Assembly: GCA_002339325.1 (NCBI GenBank)
Contig: DDKK01000031.1
Location: forward strand, 1 to 64,000
Direction of reading: 5' to 3'
DNA from: Nitrospiraceae bacterium UBA2600
GTDB lineage: Bacteria > Nitrospirota > Thermodesulfovibrionia > Thermodesulfovibrionales > Thermodesulfovibrionaceae
Length of the DNA stretch: 64,000 bases
Position 1 is the first letter of the stretch, and each line of letters opens with the position of its first letter. Position numbers and translations under genes: made by a program. Under the pieces are notes generated by a model, which did not search any database, was not told the origin of the DNA, and saw nothing but the letters and a program-made list of their open reading frames with translations. This document shows positions 9,263 through 17,166 of this stretch, one piece after another.

Positions 9263-9816
9263 GGCAGCTTAAAACTCTCGGAATTCTTACTTATTTTTTT
9301 CTCATACTTTGGTATAAAAAACAAAAAGTTCTCAAGAATCGATGGAAGTCTTTTGATATTAGATTCTACAGTAATTTTCAGATAGTATGTGCCTTTTTCA
9401 AGTCTGCTTATATCAGCCACTTTTGTAGGTTCTATATGCATAGCCCATTTTATCGCATCGCTATAATTATTAAATCTTTTTTCGAGGAGCACATCTCTCA
9501 ATATACTTTTCACTGTAAATTCACCTTTTATTGGGTCAGAAGACATAGCTCTTTGGATTTGCACGGTAGCAATAAATTCATCTGGTATAATTGACCATCG
9601 CCTGTATAGTTCTATTGTTATCAGAAGATTTTTACCAAGGCCATTTTTAAAATCCTCCACAAACTCAACCGATGGCACAATGGTTGCACTCGTTGATACG
9701 TATCCACCGTCTATATTAACCTCCATTTTTATGTCTTCAATGCCATACGCGGAAGGTATAAAAAACAAAACAGTCATTAAAGTTATTATGAACAGACTTG
9801 AAAACCTTTTGATCAT
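9259..9816 (-). CDS. DUF4390-family exported protein
   Basis: A 185-residue protein with an N-terminal hydrophobic signal segment (residues about 5-25). It matches the DUF4390 family, small exported proteins typically encoded just upstream of NtrY-type kinases. That position is kept here with an ATGA overlap. It might act as a periplasmic partner of the kinase, which is inference. It heads the six-gene minus-strand run ending at usp. There is no Shine-Dalgarno; a perfect TATAAT (minus strand, 9829-9824) ends seven bases before the ATG. Confidence 0.75.
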   Translation of the reverse strand: MIKRFSSLFIITLMTVLFFIPSAYGIEDIKMEVNIDGGYVSTSATIVPSVEFVEDFKNGLGKNLLITIELYRRWSIIPDEFIATVQIQRAMSSDPIKGEFTVKSILRDVLLEKRFNNYSDAIKWAMHIEPTKVADISRLEKGTYYLKITVESNIKRLPSILENFLFFIPKYEKKISKNSESFKLP

Positions 9817-9823
9817 CAGTTTT

Positions 9824-9829
9824 ATTATA
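9824..9829 (-). promoter_or_regulatory. -10 box for the DUF4390-ntrYC-der operon
   Basis: A perfect TATAAT on the minus strand, seven bases from the start codon at 9816. This spacing implies a transcript starting at or next to the ATG. No good -35 hexamer is seen at 16-18 bases. Confidence 0.5.
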
Positions 9830-9901
9830 TTACTTTTTCTTTACTTTTTCTGAATTTTTATGATAAAAACTTAGAATAAAAACATTTTAAGGAGGTTTTC
9901 G

Positions 9902-10240
9902 ATGAAAAAATTTTTAATCGTTGCCGGTGCGAGTTTCATCCTTCTTAGTGGTTGTGCAACAAAAGAATATGTAAAAGAGCAGATTGACCCAGTTAATTTG
10001 CGTCTTGAAAGAATTGAAAAACAGTTAGAGAATATGAATAAAGAAACGAACAGAGAGATATCAAATCTCAAATCCGAATTAGCTTCAACAAATAGGACAG
10101 CCCAAGAGGCATTAAGAAAATCTGAGGAAGCTAAGAAAGAGGCAAATGCAGCAAGGATGAGTGCTGATGATGCTGCAAGAAAAGCACAGGCCGCAGCAGA
10201 GGCCTCAAAGAAGGCCTTTGAACTTCAACAAAAGAAGTAA
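9902..10240 (+). CDS. Small alanine-rich coiled-coil lipoprotein (Lpp-like)
   Basis: A 112-residue lipoprotein. The lipobox is LLSGC with lipidated cysteine near residue 19. After it come two heptad-patterned stretches, one charged (about 30-65) and one rich in Ala and Lys (about 68-108), predicting a long coiled coil. This resembles Lpp-type alanine-zipper lipoproteins that sit in the outer membrane and contact peptidoglycan. However, it is longer than E. coli Lpp, and the final KK rather than a single Lys leaves covalent anchoring uncertain. AAGGAGG lies upstream of the ATG. It is divergent from the DUF4390 operon. Confidence 0.75.
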   Translation: MKKFLIVAGASFILLSGCATKEYVKEQIDPVNLRLERIEKQLENMNKETNREISNLKSELASTNRTAQEALRKSEEAKKEANAARMSADDAARKAQAAAEASKKAFELQQKK

Positions 10241-10241
10241 T

Positions 10242-10268
10242 TTGACATTTTAGTTCATTAAATATTAC
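10242..10268 (+). promoter_or_regulatory. Candidate promoter for the TauE-amidase-murI-rph operon
   Basis: A perfect -35 TTGACA (10242-10247) with a TATTAC-like -10 at 10263-10268. The spacing of 15 is short. The ATG at 10280 has no Shine-Dalgarno and lies 11 bases after the -10. Confidence 0.4.
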
Positions 10269-10279
10269 ATTTTCAGATT

Positions 10280-11047
10280 ATGAAAAGCCAAGTTATTCAT
10301 TCCCTATGGATAGGACTTTTGGCTGGCTGTTTTGGAGGGCTTGTAGGGCTTGGAGGAGGAGTCGTGATGATTCCTCTAATGGTAGCTGTCCTGAAGATTA
10401 CTCAACACAAAGCTCATGGAACAAGTCTATTTGCCCTTGTATTCACAGGAATTACTGGTGCTGTAACCTATGGCATGAAAGGCTCTGTAGATGTGATTGC
10501 CTCTGTTATACTTGCTATCACAGCTATTTTTACAGCAAGGGCTGGTGCTAAATTTGCCCACAGTCTTCCAGAATGGAAATTAAAAAGAGCTTTTGGAGGT
10601 TTTCTCATATTTGCAGCTTTAATACTTCTTTTAAAGCCCTATCTCGCCAGTTTGTATCATTTCGAATTTGAAAGTTCTCTAAAAATTATAACCCTTTTGA
10701 TAGTTGGAATATTTGCTGGTTTTCTCGCAGGGATGATGGGAATCGGAGGAGGAACTGTTATGGTTCCTGCTTTAGTTTTAATACTCAATTATGGTCAGCA
10801 TATCGCACAAGGAACATCTCTTCTGTGTATGGTTCCAGCAGGAGCAGTTGGAGCTTATACTCATCTTAAGCTTGGAAATGTAATTAAAGGGCTATTGCCC
10901 GGCTTAATAATCGGAATTATAGCAGGTACTTATATTGGTTCTACTATTGCTCATTTTCTTTCTGAAGGCAATCTTAGGGTAATATTCGCAATAATTATAA
11001 TCTGGACTGGTATAAGATTTCTCAAGACACCTAAACCAGTTAAATGA
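10280..11047 (+). CDS. TauE/SafE-family membrane transporter
   Basis: A 255-residue polytopic protein of the TauE/SafE (DUF81) family, linked to export or uptake of sulfonates, sulfite and other organic anions. The internal duplication typical of the family is visible: GLVGLGGGVVMIPLM near residue 20 and GMMGIGGGTVMVPALV near residue 153. There are about eight hydrophobic helices. It has no Shine-Dalgarno and may start on a leaderless transcript. Its stop overlaps the amidase start as ATGA. The substrate cannot be told from sequence. Confidence 0.88.
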   Translation: MKSQVIHSLWIGLLAGCFGGLVGLGGGVVMIPLMVAVLKITQHKAHGTSLFALVFTGITGAVTYGMKGSVDVIASVILAITAIFTARAGAKFAHSLPEWKLKRAFGGFLIFAALILLLKPYLASLYHFEFESSLKIITLLIVGIFAGFLAGMMGIGGGTVMVPALVLILNYGQHIAQGTSLLCMVPAGAVGAYTHLKLGNVIKGLLPGLIIGIIAGTYIGSTIAHFLSEGNLRVIFAIIIIWTGIRFLKTPKPVK

Positions 11048-12006
11048 AAAAGACAATAGTTATTCTATTAATCTCCTTATTAATTTCTATTGTAAATGCA
11101 CAAGAAGAGCCCCGTAAAATCTCTATAAAAATTGGCAAATATCAGGATTTTTATAGATTTGTCTTCGTATGTGAAAACAGCGCGATAAGCAAGTCAATAA
11201 ATGTAAATCTCTCTGCAGAAGGCACAATTAAACTCTTCTTTCCTGAACTGTTTAGTTTCGATTTTGAAGGTAAAACACTTGAGGAAGACAACACCATAAA
11301 AGGTATAAGGGTCATAATAAAAAACAAAACGCTTTTAATTAAAGGAATTCCAATAAAGGAAATAAAAGTATTGAGACTTGAAAATCCATCACGAGTTGTC
11401 GTTGATGGATATTTTTTGGAAAGTGTGGCTGATGAAAAGCCCCTTAAAAATACTACAGTTCTGATTGACCCAGGACATGGAGGAAAAGATTTAGGGCTGA
11501 ATTTCAATGACACCAATGAAAAGACTATTGTTTTAAATTTGGGAAAGGATATAGCTTCAAAATTAGCAAAAAGAGGAATAAAAGCCTCTCTTACAAGGGC
11601 AACAGATGATGACTTATCAATAGAAAGTAGAATTAAAATTGAAAACAAAATTAAACCCGCTCTCACTTTAAGTCTCCACCTATCAAACAAGGAAAATTTT
11701 ACAGTTTACACTTCTCCGATTAAAAAAAATATATCCCGACAAGAAGCTTCAATTGTATTTTTAAATGAAGACAGGGCATTGAGAATCTTAACTAAAAAAA
11801 TCAATGAACATTTTACAGAACAAGTATATTCTGAAAAATTGCCTATTACTTTGCTAAAAAATACAACTTCTACATCTCTGTTAATTGAACTACCAAAAAG
11901 AACAGCCTTAGGTGATTCGAAGTATATAGAGAGAATATCAGAAATTTTTGTTAAAACAATTGAAGAACTCTTAAAAAAGCAAGAAAGCGGCAAGAGGAAT
12001 GAATAA
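11044..12006 (+). CDS. N-acetylmuramoyl-L-alanine amidase (AmiC-like, AMIN plus Amidase_3)
   Basis: A 320-residue exported cell-wall amidase. A signal peptide covers residues 1-19, ending VNA. A beta-rich AMIN-like region follows to about 130. The Amidase_3 zinc enzyme begins at LIDPGHGG near residue 140. The zinc ligands His (DPGHGG), Glu (NEK) and His (SLHLS) are present, as is the catalytic Glu in LLIEL. The segment between the last His ligand and that Glu is compact and lacks the usual GxE block, so substrate handling may differ. It leads a murI-containing, peptidoglycan-related operon and overlaps the next gene by 8 bases. Confidence 0.85.
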   Translation: MKKTIVILLISLLISIVNAQEEPRKISIKIGKYQDFYRFVFVCENSAISKSINVNLSAEGTIKLFFPELFSFDFEGKTLEEDNTIKGIRVIIKNKTLLIKGIPIKEIKVLRLENPSRVVVDGYFLESVADEKPLKNTTVLIDPGHGGKDLGLNFNDTNEKTIVLNLGKDIASKLAKRGIKASLTRATDDDLSIESRIKIENKIKPALTLSLHLSNKENFTVYTSPIKKNISRQEASIVFLNEDRALRILTKKINEHFTEQVYSEKLPITLLKNTTSTSLLIELPKRTALGDSKYIERISEIFVKTIEELLKKQESGKRNE

Positions 12007-12517
12007 AAAAATACTAATTTATGTAGCTGTTCTTTTCGCTCTAATCGCAATTGGAACAGCAATTTTTCTATTCTTTTATAGAGAAAAAGGACAAACGCAA
12101 AACAAGAAAGAACTTCCCGAAAGCATGCAAAGCTACAGGATATTTATAGCTGATTTTAAAATGCTACAAACAAAAGAGTTATTTCTAAAAAAGGAAGGAA
12201 ACGATTTACAACTTCTTGAGAAAGTGTTAGAAAACTATATTACCGAATTACCATCTCACATAAAAGATATAAAAGTCTTAGGTGTCTATAGAGACAAAGA
12301 AAATGTTATTTACATAGATTTATCAAAAAATCTGTTCACTCAGGGAGATGCTCTCGAAGAGTATGCTATTTTAAAATCCCTTTACAGAACAATAAAGGAC
12401 AATTTTGCTTGGGTAGAAGACATAAGAATACTAATTAACGGAAAGGAATTAGAGACATTGGGAGGTCATTTTTCTATTGAAAACTCACTGAAGACAGCAC
12501 TGGAGGATAATAAATGA
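11999..12517 (+). CDS. GerMN-domain protein
   Basis: A 172-residue protein with one N-terminal membrane anchor (residues about 5-26) and a GerMN domain. The pattern YIDLSKNLF, then EEYAILKSLYRTIKDNF and RILINGKELETLGGH is typical. GerMN domains are found in spore-germination GerM and in envelope proteins of non-spore-formers, often beside amidases. It lies between the amidase and murI, overlapping both (8 bases and ATGA). A role in peptidoglycan remodelling is inferred from this context. Confidence 0.82.
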   Translation: MNKKILIYVAVLFALIAIGTAIFLFFYREKGQTQNKKELPESMQSYRIFIADFKMLQTKELFLKKEGNDLQLLEKVLENYITELPSHIKDIKVLGVYRDKENVIYIDLSKNLFTQGDALEEYAILKSLYRTIKDNFAWVEDIRILINGKELETLGGHFSIENSLKTALEDNK

Positions 12518-13320
12518 AAGAAAAGCCAATTGGAATCTTTGACTCAGGTGTAGGAGGATTAACCGTCCTAAAGGAGATATCAAAATTATTACCAAATGAA
12601 AGTATAATCTATCTTGGAGATACGGCAAGAGTGCCCTATGGAATCCGTTCTTCAGAAACAGTAGTCAAATATTCTATAGAATGTGCAAACTTCTTACATA
12701 AGAAAGGAATAAAAATTTTAGTAGTTGCCTGTAATACCTCTTCATCTGTGAGTTTAGACATACTGAAGGAGAAATTACCAATACCTGTAATAGGCGTAAT
12801 TATTCCTGGAGTAAAGGCTGCCCTAAAAACAACAAAAAAGGGTAAAATAGGAGTTATCGGAACTGAAGCTACTGTAAGGAGTCAATCCTACACAAAGAGA
12901 ATAAAGGAAATAAATCCAGCCATTGAGGTCATATCAAAACCGTGTCCTCTTTTTGTGCCACTTGTTGAGGAGGGGATTCTGGAGGGGAAAATTGCTGAAT
13001 TAGTAATTGATAGGTATTTAAAGGAGATTAAAGAAAGTGGGATTGATACTCTGATACTTGGATGCACCCATTATCCTCTACTAAAAAAATCAATTCAGCA
13101 ATATATGGATGGTATTAAACTTGTCGATTCGGCTGAGGAGGTTGCCATAGAAGTGAAAGAAATGCTAAAGGAATTGAATCTACTTAATGAAGAGGGAGGA
13201 AAAAGTTTTAAAACTTTCTATGTAACCGATGACCCAGAGAGATTTAAAAAAATTGGAGAAATTTTTTTAAACTATGGCATTGAAAAAATTTTCAAAGTAT
13301 CACTTGAGGAGGATAAATGA
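12514..13320 (+). CDS. murI: Glutamate racemase
   Basis: MurI makes D-glutamate for peptidoglycan. The 268-residue protein has the N-terminal FDSGVGGLTVL and both catalytic cysteines in their motifs: VACNTSS near residue 73 and GCTHYPL near residue 184. GDTARVPYG is also conserved. It overlaps the preceding gene as ATGA and the following rph gene as ATGA, so the whole run from 10280 to 14021 appears to be one operon. Confidence 0.97.
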   Translation: MKEKPIGIFDSGVGGLTVLKEISKLLPNESIIYLGDTARVPYGIRSSETVVKYSIECANFLHKKGIKILVVACNTSSSVSLDILKEKLPIPVIGVIIPGVKAALKTTKKGKIGVIGTEATVRSQSYTKRIKEINPAIEVISKPCPLFVPLVEEGILEGKIAELVIDRYLKEIKESGIDTLILGCTHYPLLKKSIQQYMDGIKLVDSAEEVAIEVKEMLKELNLLNEEGGKSFKTFYVTDDPERFKKIGEIFLNYGIEKIFKVSLEEDK

Positions 13321-14021
13321 GACCAGACGGTAGAAAAAATGATGAATTGAGAATAATCAAAATTCAAAAGGAGTTCATCAAAAATGCAGATGGTTCTGTT
13401 TTAATTGAATTTGGAAATACAAGAGTAATCTGCACTGCCTCTATTGAAAATAAAGTGCCTCCTTTTTTAAAAGACCAGAAAAAAGGGTGGATAACAGCCG
13501 AATACGGCATGATTCCCCGTTCAACACCTGTTAGAATGCTGAGAGAGTCAACAGCTGGTAGGGTCGGAGGAAGAACTCATGAAATACAGAGATTAATTGG
13601 TAGGTCATTGAGAGCTGTTGTTGACCTTGAAAAACTTGGAGAGAGAACAATATGGATAGACTGCGATGTTATAGAAGCGGATGGAGGAACAAGAACAGCT
13701 TCAATTACTGGTGGATATCTTGCATTAAGAGAGGCAATAAAAAAGGCAATAAATGCAGGAATGATTACAGAAAACCCTATCAAAGACACGATTGCAGCTA
13801 TAAGTGTTGGAATTGTAAGTGGAGAACCAAGGCTTGACCTTTGTTACGCTGAGGACTCTCAAGCAGAAGTTGATATGAACGTAGTAATGACGGGAAGTGG
13901 AAAGTTCATAGAAATACAAGGAACTGCTGAAATAGTGCCTTTCTCAAAAGAGAGTTTACAGCATCTGTTAAATTTAGCTGAAAAAGGAATAAGAGAGATT
14001 TTTCGTCTTTTTTCAGAATAA
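13317..14021 (+). CDS. rph: Ribonuclease PH
   Basis: RNase PH is a phosphorolytic 3' exonuclease that trims tRNA precursors. The 234-residue protein is full length and starts with the typical RPDGR. It keeps GGRTHEIQRLIGRSLRAV (phosphate and RNA binding), the DADGG-type motif as EADGGTRTASI, and the EIQGTAE block near the C-terminus. Both tRNAs in this window lack an encoded CCA, so 3' trimming followed by CCA addition fits the biology. It is the last gene of the TauE-amidase-murI operon; the rdgB gene often found next is absent. Confidence 0.97.
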   Translation: MRPDGRKNDELRIIKIQKEFIKNADGSVLIEFGNTRVICTASIENKVPPFLKDQKKGWITAEYGMIPRSTPVRMLRESTAGRVGGRTHEIQRLIGRSLRAVVDLEKLGERTIWIDCDVIEADGGTRTASITGGYLALREAIKKAINAGMITENPIKDTIAAISVGIVSGEPRLDLCYAEDSQAEVDMNVVMTGSGKFIEIQGTAEIVPFSKESLQHLLNLAEKGIREIFRLFSE

Positions 14022-14031
14022 GGATAGTTCC

Positions 14032-14059
14032 TTGACATTTAAAGAATAAACATGATAGT
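14032..14059 (+). promoter_or_regulatory. Candidate promoter for the YkuK-like gene
   Basis: A perfect -35 TTGACA (14032-14037) with GATAGT at a spacing of 16 (14054-14059). The downstream ATG at 14086 has no Shine-Dalgarno. Confidence 0.45.
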
Positions 14060-14085
14060 TTTAATTTGAAACTTTACTTGAAAAA

Positions 14086-14580
14086 ATGGAAAATGATTCG
14101 TTAAAAAAGCGTTGTTTTATTAGTCCTACCTTTGGCATCCTTTCTTTAGAAGAAGTCTTTGCAAAAATAATTCAGTTTGTAAAAAATGAGCAAGAGAAAA
14201 GTTACAGTCTTATCATAGGAAGCGATTCATTCCCCGGAGAGGAAACTGTATTCGTAACTGCAATTATTGTTCATCGTAAAGGTTCTGGTGGGATATATTT
14301 TTACAGAAAAATTCGCCTTGAAAAAATGTCAAATCTAAAATTAAGGATATTCACAGAAGCTTCCTTAAGTCTTGAATTGGCGGAAATGATGAAGAAAAAA
14401 CTAATGGAAAATGGATTTTCTCGCCTACCAGTAGAGATACATCTTGATGTGGGTAAGAACGGAGCAACAAGAAGTCTTGTTAAAGAAGTAATAAAGATGA
14501 TTGTCGGCTCTGGCTACATAGCTGTTACCAAGCCAGATTCATTCGGTGCCTCAAAAGTAGCAGACAGACATACAAATTAA
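14086..14580 (+). CDS. YkuK/DUF458 family, ribonuclease H-like protein
   Basis: A 164-residue protein of the DUF458 (YkuK) family, predicted to have an RNase H-like fold. Recognisable blocks are the N-terminal FGILSLEEVFAKI, the acidic strand IIGSDS near residue 45, EIHLDVGKNG near residue 122, and the C-terminal KPDSFGASKVADRHTN. The acidic residues expected for metal binding are present, but no substrate is established. The stop lies two bases from the tRNA-Thr gene on the other strand. Confidence 0.85.
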   Translation: MENDSLKKRCFISPTFGILSLEEVFAKIIQFVKNEQEKSYSLIIGSDSFPGEETVFVTAIIVHRKGSGGIYFYRKIRLEKMSNLKLRIFTEASLSLELAEMMKKKLMENGFSRLPVEIHLDVGKNGATRSLVKEVIKMIVGSGYIAVTKPDSFGASKVADRHTN

Positions 14581-14581
14581 A

Positions 14582-14653
14582 AGCCGGGAATGGGATTTGA
14601 ACCCACGACCGGTCGATTACGAATCGACTGCTCTGCCGCTGAGCTATCCCGGC
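14582..14653 (-). tRNA. tRNA-Thr (anticodon CGU)
   Basis: The minus strand folds into a cloverleaf. The acceptor arms GCCGGGA (14653-14647) and TCCCGGC (14589-14583) pair fully. The anticodon stem GTCGA/TCGAC encloses loop TTCGTAA, giving anticodon CGU (Thr, ACG codons). The T arm contains GTTCAAATC. The discriminator is U and no CCA is encoded. Confidence 0.95.
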
Positions 14654-14660
14654 TTATTTT

Positions 14661-15188
14661 TTATATTTTATCAAACTCTCTCTTAAAGTAGCGATAGGTA
14701 TCTTCGTCGTATAGACAGAATTCTAATGTCTCAAGACAAGAAGCTTCTTTTTTCATGTAGTCAACTGCTGTTTTAATAAGAATTTCTGCAACAAAATCCT
14801 TCGGACATCCATAGATACCTGAACTTATTGCTGGAAAGGATATGCTTTTCAGGCCGTATTCTTCAGCTTTCTTAAGACTGTTTAAAACGGCATTTTTTAA
14901 TTTTTTATCCTCATCTCCCTCGCCCCATATGGGTCCGACAGCATGAATAACGTATTGAGCTTTCAAAGCTCCTGCTTTTGTTACTGCTGCTTCTCCAGTA
15001 GGAACAAAGCCAATCCTGTCACTTTCTTCTTGGATTATGTGACCACCCTTTTTTACAATAGCTCCTGCTACTCCGCCTCCATGTTTGAGATAGTTATTAG
15101 CGGCATTTACAATCGCATCCGTATCTCTTTCTGTTATATCGCCAATTATTATTCTTAACACCTTATCATTTATTTTCTTTTCTTCCAT
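14661..15188 (-). CDS. Macro-domain protein (ADP-ribose hydrolase-like)
   Basis: A single macro domain of 175 residues. These bind ADP-ribose and in many bacteria remove O-acetyl or ADP-ribosyl groups. The diagnostic parts are GDIT, DAIVNAANNYLKHGGGVAGAI near residues 24-44, and PAISSGIYGCP near residue 118. The start is placed at the ATG at 15188: the AGGAGGG sequence is correctly spaced for it, but would directly abut the upstream GTG at 15194. It lies seven bases downstream of tRNA-Thr, on the same strand but read before it. The physiological substrate is unknown. Confidence 0.92.
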   Translation of the reverse strand: MEEKKINDKVLRIIIGDITERDTDAIVNAANNYLKHGGGVAGAIVKKGGHIIQEESDRIGFVPTGEAAVTKAGALKAQYVIHAVGPIWGEGDEDKKLKNAVLNSLKKAEEYGLKSISFPAISSGIYGCPKDFVAEILIKTAVDYMKKEASCLETLEFCLYDEDTYRYFKREFDKI

Positions 15189-15215
15189 AGACACCCTCCT
15201 ACGTATAAAAATATC

Positions 15216-15244
15216 TTAACTAAAAATAAGTTTTTTGTTAAACT
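15216..15244 (+). promoter_or_regulatory. Candidate promoter of the envelope operon
   Basis: TTAACT (15216-15221), 17 bases, then TAAACT (15239-15244), ending seven bases before the ATG at 15252. There is no Shine-Dalgarno. Confidence 0.4.
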
Positions 15245-15251
15245 ACATAAT

Positions 15252-15602
15252 ATGATAGACAATTGGATAAAAGAAATCAAAGCTAATCCGAAAAGCCAAT
15301 CAGCCGGAATGATTCTAATTCATAATGGAATAGTTAGAGAAACTTCTAAGGATGGTAAAGCTGTAAAAGGGATGAAACTTAGCTATAACAAAGAAAAACT
15401 TGAACAAGCAATAAACCAAATAAAAACAAAAGATGGAATTATAGATGTCAAGGTATGGATAAATGAGGGAGAGTTAAAAGTAGGCGATGACATAATGATT
15501 GTTCTTGTAGCAGGAAGACTAAGGACAGACGTATTCCCTGCCCTTCAAGAACTTGTTGCAAAAATTAAAAATGAGGTTGTAAATGAAGAGGAAATTTTCT
15601 AA
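15252..15602 (+). CDS. Divergent MoaE-like protein
   Basis: A 116-residue protein resembling the shorter, divergent MoaE group: GMILIHNGIVR near residue 20, then GIIDVKVWINEGELKVGDDIMIVLVAGRLR. In true MoaE, the large subunit of molybdopterin synthase, conserved lysines and a C-terminal WK-E segment bind precursor Z and MoaD. Here the C-terminus ends in an acidic tail without them. Real molybdopterin synthase activity is therefore doubtful. No other moa gene is nearby; it overlaps the M48 protease gene by 20 bases at the head of an envelope operon. Confidence 0.65.
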   Translation: MIDNWIKEIKANPKSQSAGMILIHNGIVRETSKDGKAVKGMKLSYNKEKLEQAINQIKTKDGIIDVKVWINEGELKVGDDIMIVLVAGRLRTDVFPALQELVAKIKNEVVNEEEIF

Positions 15603-16866
15603 ACTTTTGATTGTTCTTTTAATCTCTCTTTTATCCTTCTCCTGTATTGCTGAAGTTGACCCAATCTCAGGTAAAAAAACCTACACCCTACTTTCTACTA
15701 AACAGGAAATTGAGATAGGACAGAAAGTTGTTCCTTCTGGAATAAATGAAAACGAAGGTTTATATCCTGACAGGGAAGTTCAAAATTACATAAGACAGCT
15801 CGGAGCAAAGATTGCTGCTGTTACTCCGAGAAAGGTGGACTATCAATTTTATATTGTAAATTCGCCAGAAATAAATGCTTTTGCACTGCCAGGCGGGCCT
15901 GTGTTTATTACCAGAGGAATATTACTCAAAATGGAAAGAGAAAGCGAACTCGTTGGTGTTTTAGCCCACGAACTTGGTCACATAAATGCAAGGCATCATG
16001 CTAAATTTCTTGAAAAAAGCTTCGGAATGAGCGCCCTTGTAAGCATTTTGGGAATAGCCTTGCAAGGAAGTAACTATGCTTCAGCAGTCATGACAGTTGC
16101 TCAGATTTCTGCAGGATTGCTTCAGTTGAAATTCAGCCGTGACCAAGAAAACGAAGCTGATGCACTGGGAGTAAAATTTGCTTATCAGTCAGGGTATGAC
16201 CCTCGAGGCCTCGTAACAATGTTTGAGAAATTTAAGACTCTCGAGAGGGGCATGTCTGTTGAGTGGCTAAGCACTCATCCTTTACCAGATACACGAATAA
16301 GACATGTCCAGCAGATGATAGCTCAGCAGTATGGAGACTCTCAAAGGTTAAGACAGAACAGTAGTGAGTTCAATAGGGTTCAAGGAATTTTACAATCAAC
16401 AAAAGAATCCTATGATTTGGTCGAAGAGGCTAAAAAATACATTAAATCACGTAATTACACTCAAGCATTAAATCTTCTTGACAGAGCAATAACAAGATAC
16501 GGAAGCAATTATGCCTATACTTACAGGGCTCTGGTAAATCTAAATTTAAAAAGATACAATGAAGCCATATCTGATGCTGACAGAGCCATTTCTCTTGACA
16601 GTCTTTATTTTAGACCAATGTTTATAAAAGGCGTAGCTCAAAATCAAATGGGACAGTGGAATTCGAGTATCAATACTCTTGAGAAAGCCAAGAGTCTAAT
16701 AAATGATAATGCAGACCTTTATTATTACTTAGGAGTGAACTATCAGTCAGTAGGCAACAGAACAAAGGCAATTGACAATCTTTCCACAGCACTTCAGCTT
16801 ACAGACGGTAAACGAGGATGGGAGGCTGATGCACAAAGAAGATTAAAAGCATTAAGAGGTTACTGA
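15583..16866 (+). CDS. M48 family metalloprotease with TPR domain (BepA-like)
   Basis: A 427-residue exported metalloprotease. The N-terminus is a signal sequence ending LSFSC, possibly a lipoprotein site though not a perfect lipobox. The zinc motif HELGHINARH lies near residue 126, and the third-ligand region has QENEADALGV. TPR repeats fill residues about 280-425. This matches BepA/YfgC-type proteases, which clear stalled outer-membrane proteins at the BAM complex. bamD is two genes downstream, which supports that role. The ATG lies inside the end of the MoaE-like gene. Confidence 0.92.
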   Translation: MKRKFSKLLIVLLISLLSFSCIAEVDPISGKKTYTLLSTKQEIEIGQKVVPSGINENEGLYPDREVQNYIRQLGAKIAAVTPRKVDYQFYIVNSPEINAFALPGGPVFITRGILLKMERESELVGVLAHELGHINARHHAKFLEKSFGMSALVSILGIALQGSNYASAVMTVAQISAGLLQLKFSRDQENEADALGVKFAYQSGYDPRGLVTMFEKFKTLERGMSVEWLSTHPLPDTRIRHVQQMIAQQYGDSQRLRQNSSEFNRVQGILQSTKESYDLVEEAKKYIKSRNYTQALNLLDRAITRYGSNYAYTYRALVNLNLKRYNEAISDADRAISLDSLYFRPMFIKGVAQNQMGQWNSSINTLEKAKSLINDNADLYYYLGVNYQSVGNRTKAIDNLSTALQLTDGKRGWEADAQRRLKALRGY

Positions 16867-16875
16867 GGAGGGAAA

Positions 16876-17151
16876 ATGAAAAAAGCACATCTTTTAATTA
16901 GTGGCAGAGTTCAAGGAGTTTTTTATAGAGCCTTTACAAGAGAAGTAGCCGAATCTCTTGGACTAAAAGGTTGGGTTAGAAATCTAAGAGATGGTAGAGT
17001 TGAAGCAGTTTTTGAAGGAGACGAAGACAAAATCTCTATTGCCATAGAGAGATGTAAAGAAGGCCCTCCATATGCTAAGGTAGACAGTATCGAAATAACC
17101 TGGGATGAAGCAGAAGGATATACCGATTTTGAAATAAAAAAAACCATTTAA
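16876..17151 (+). CDS. acyP: Acylphosphatase
   Basis: A 91-residue stand-alone acylphosphatase, which hydrolyses carboxyl-phosphate bonds. The substrate-binding arginine is in GVFYRAFTR and the catalytic asparagine in GWVRN. Length is normal for the family. GAGGAGGG lies upstream of the ATG. It sits between the M48 protease and bamD; its link to them is probably just operon membership. The same fold also forms the N-terminus of HypF in this window. Confidence 0.95.
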   Translation: MKKAHLLISGRVQGVFYRAFTREVAESLGLKGWVRNLRDGRVEAVFEGDEDKISIAIERCKEGPPYAKVDSIEITWDEAEGYTDFEIKKTI

Positions 17152-17166
17152 TCATGAGGTGTAAAA

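Noticed and set aside
11151..11690. 179-codon open frame antisense to the amidase gene
   Set aside because: Overlaps the conserved amidase and AMIN regions entirely, with no ribosome site or recognisable domain.
14032..14085. Possible small RNA or riboswitch in the gap before the YkuK-like gene
   Set aside because: Only about 50 bases, with a promoter-like sequence but no stable hairpin or known aptamer pattern.
14661..15188. Macro-domain gene as part of a toxin-antitoxin or ADP-ribosylation defence module (DarTG-like)
   Set aside because: No DarT-like or other ADP-ribosyltransferase gene is adjacent; the neighbours are tRNA-Thr and an envelope operon.
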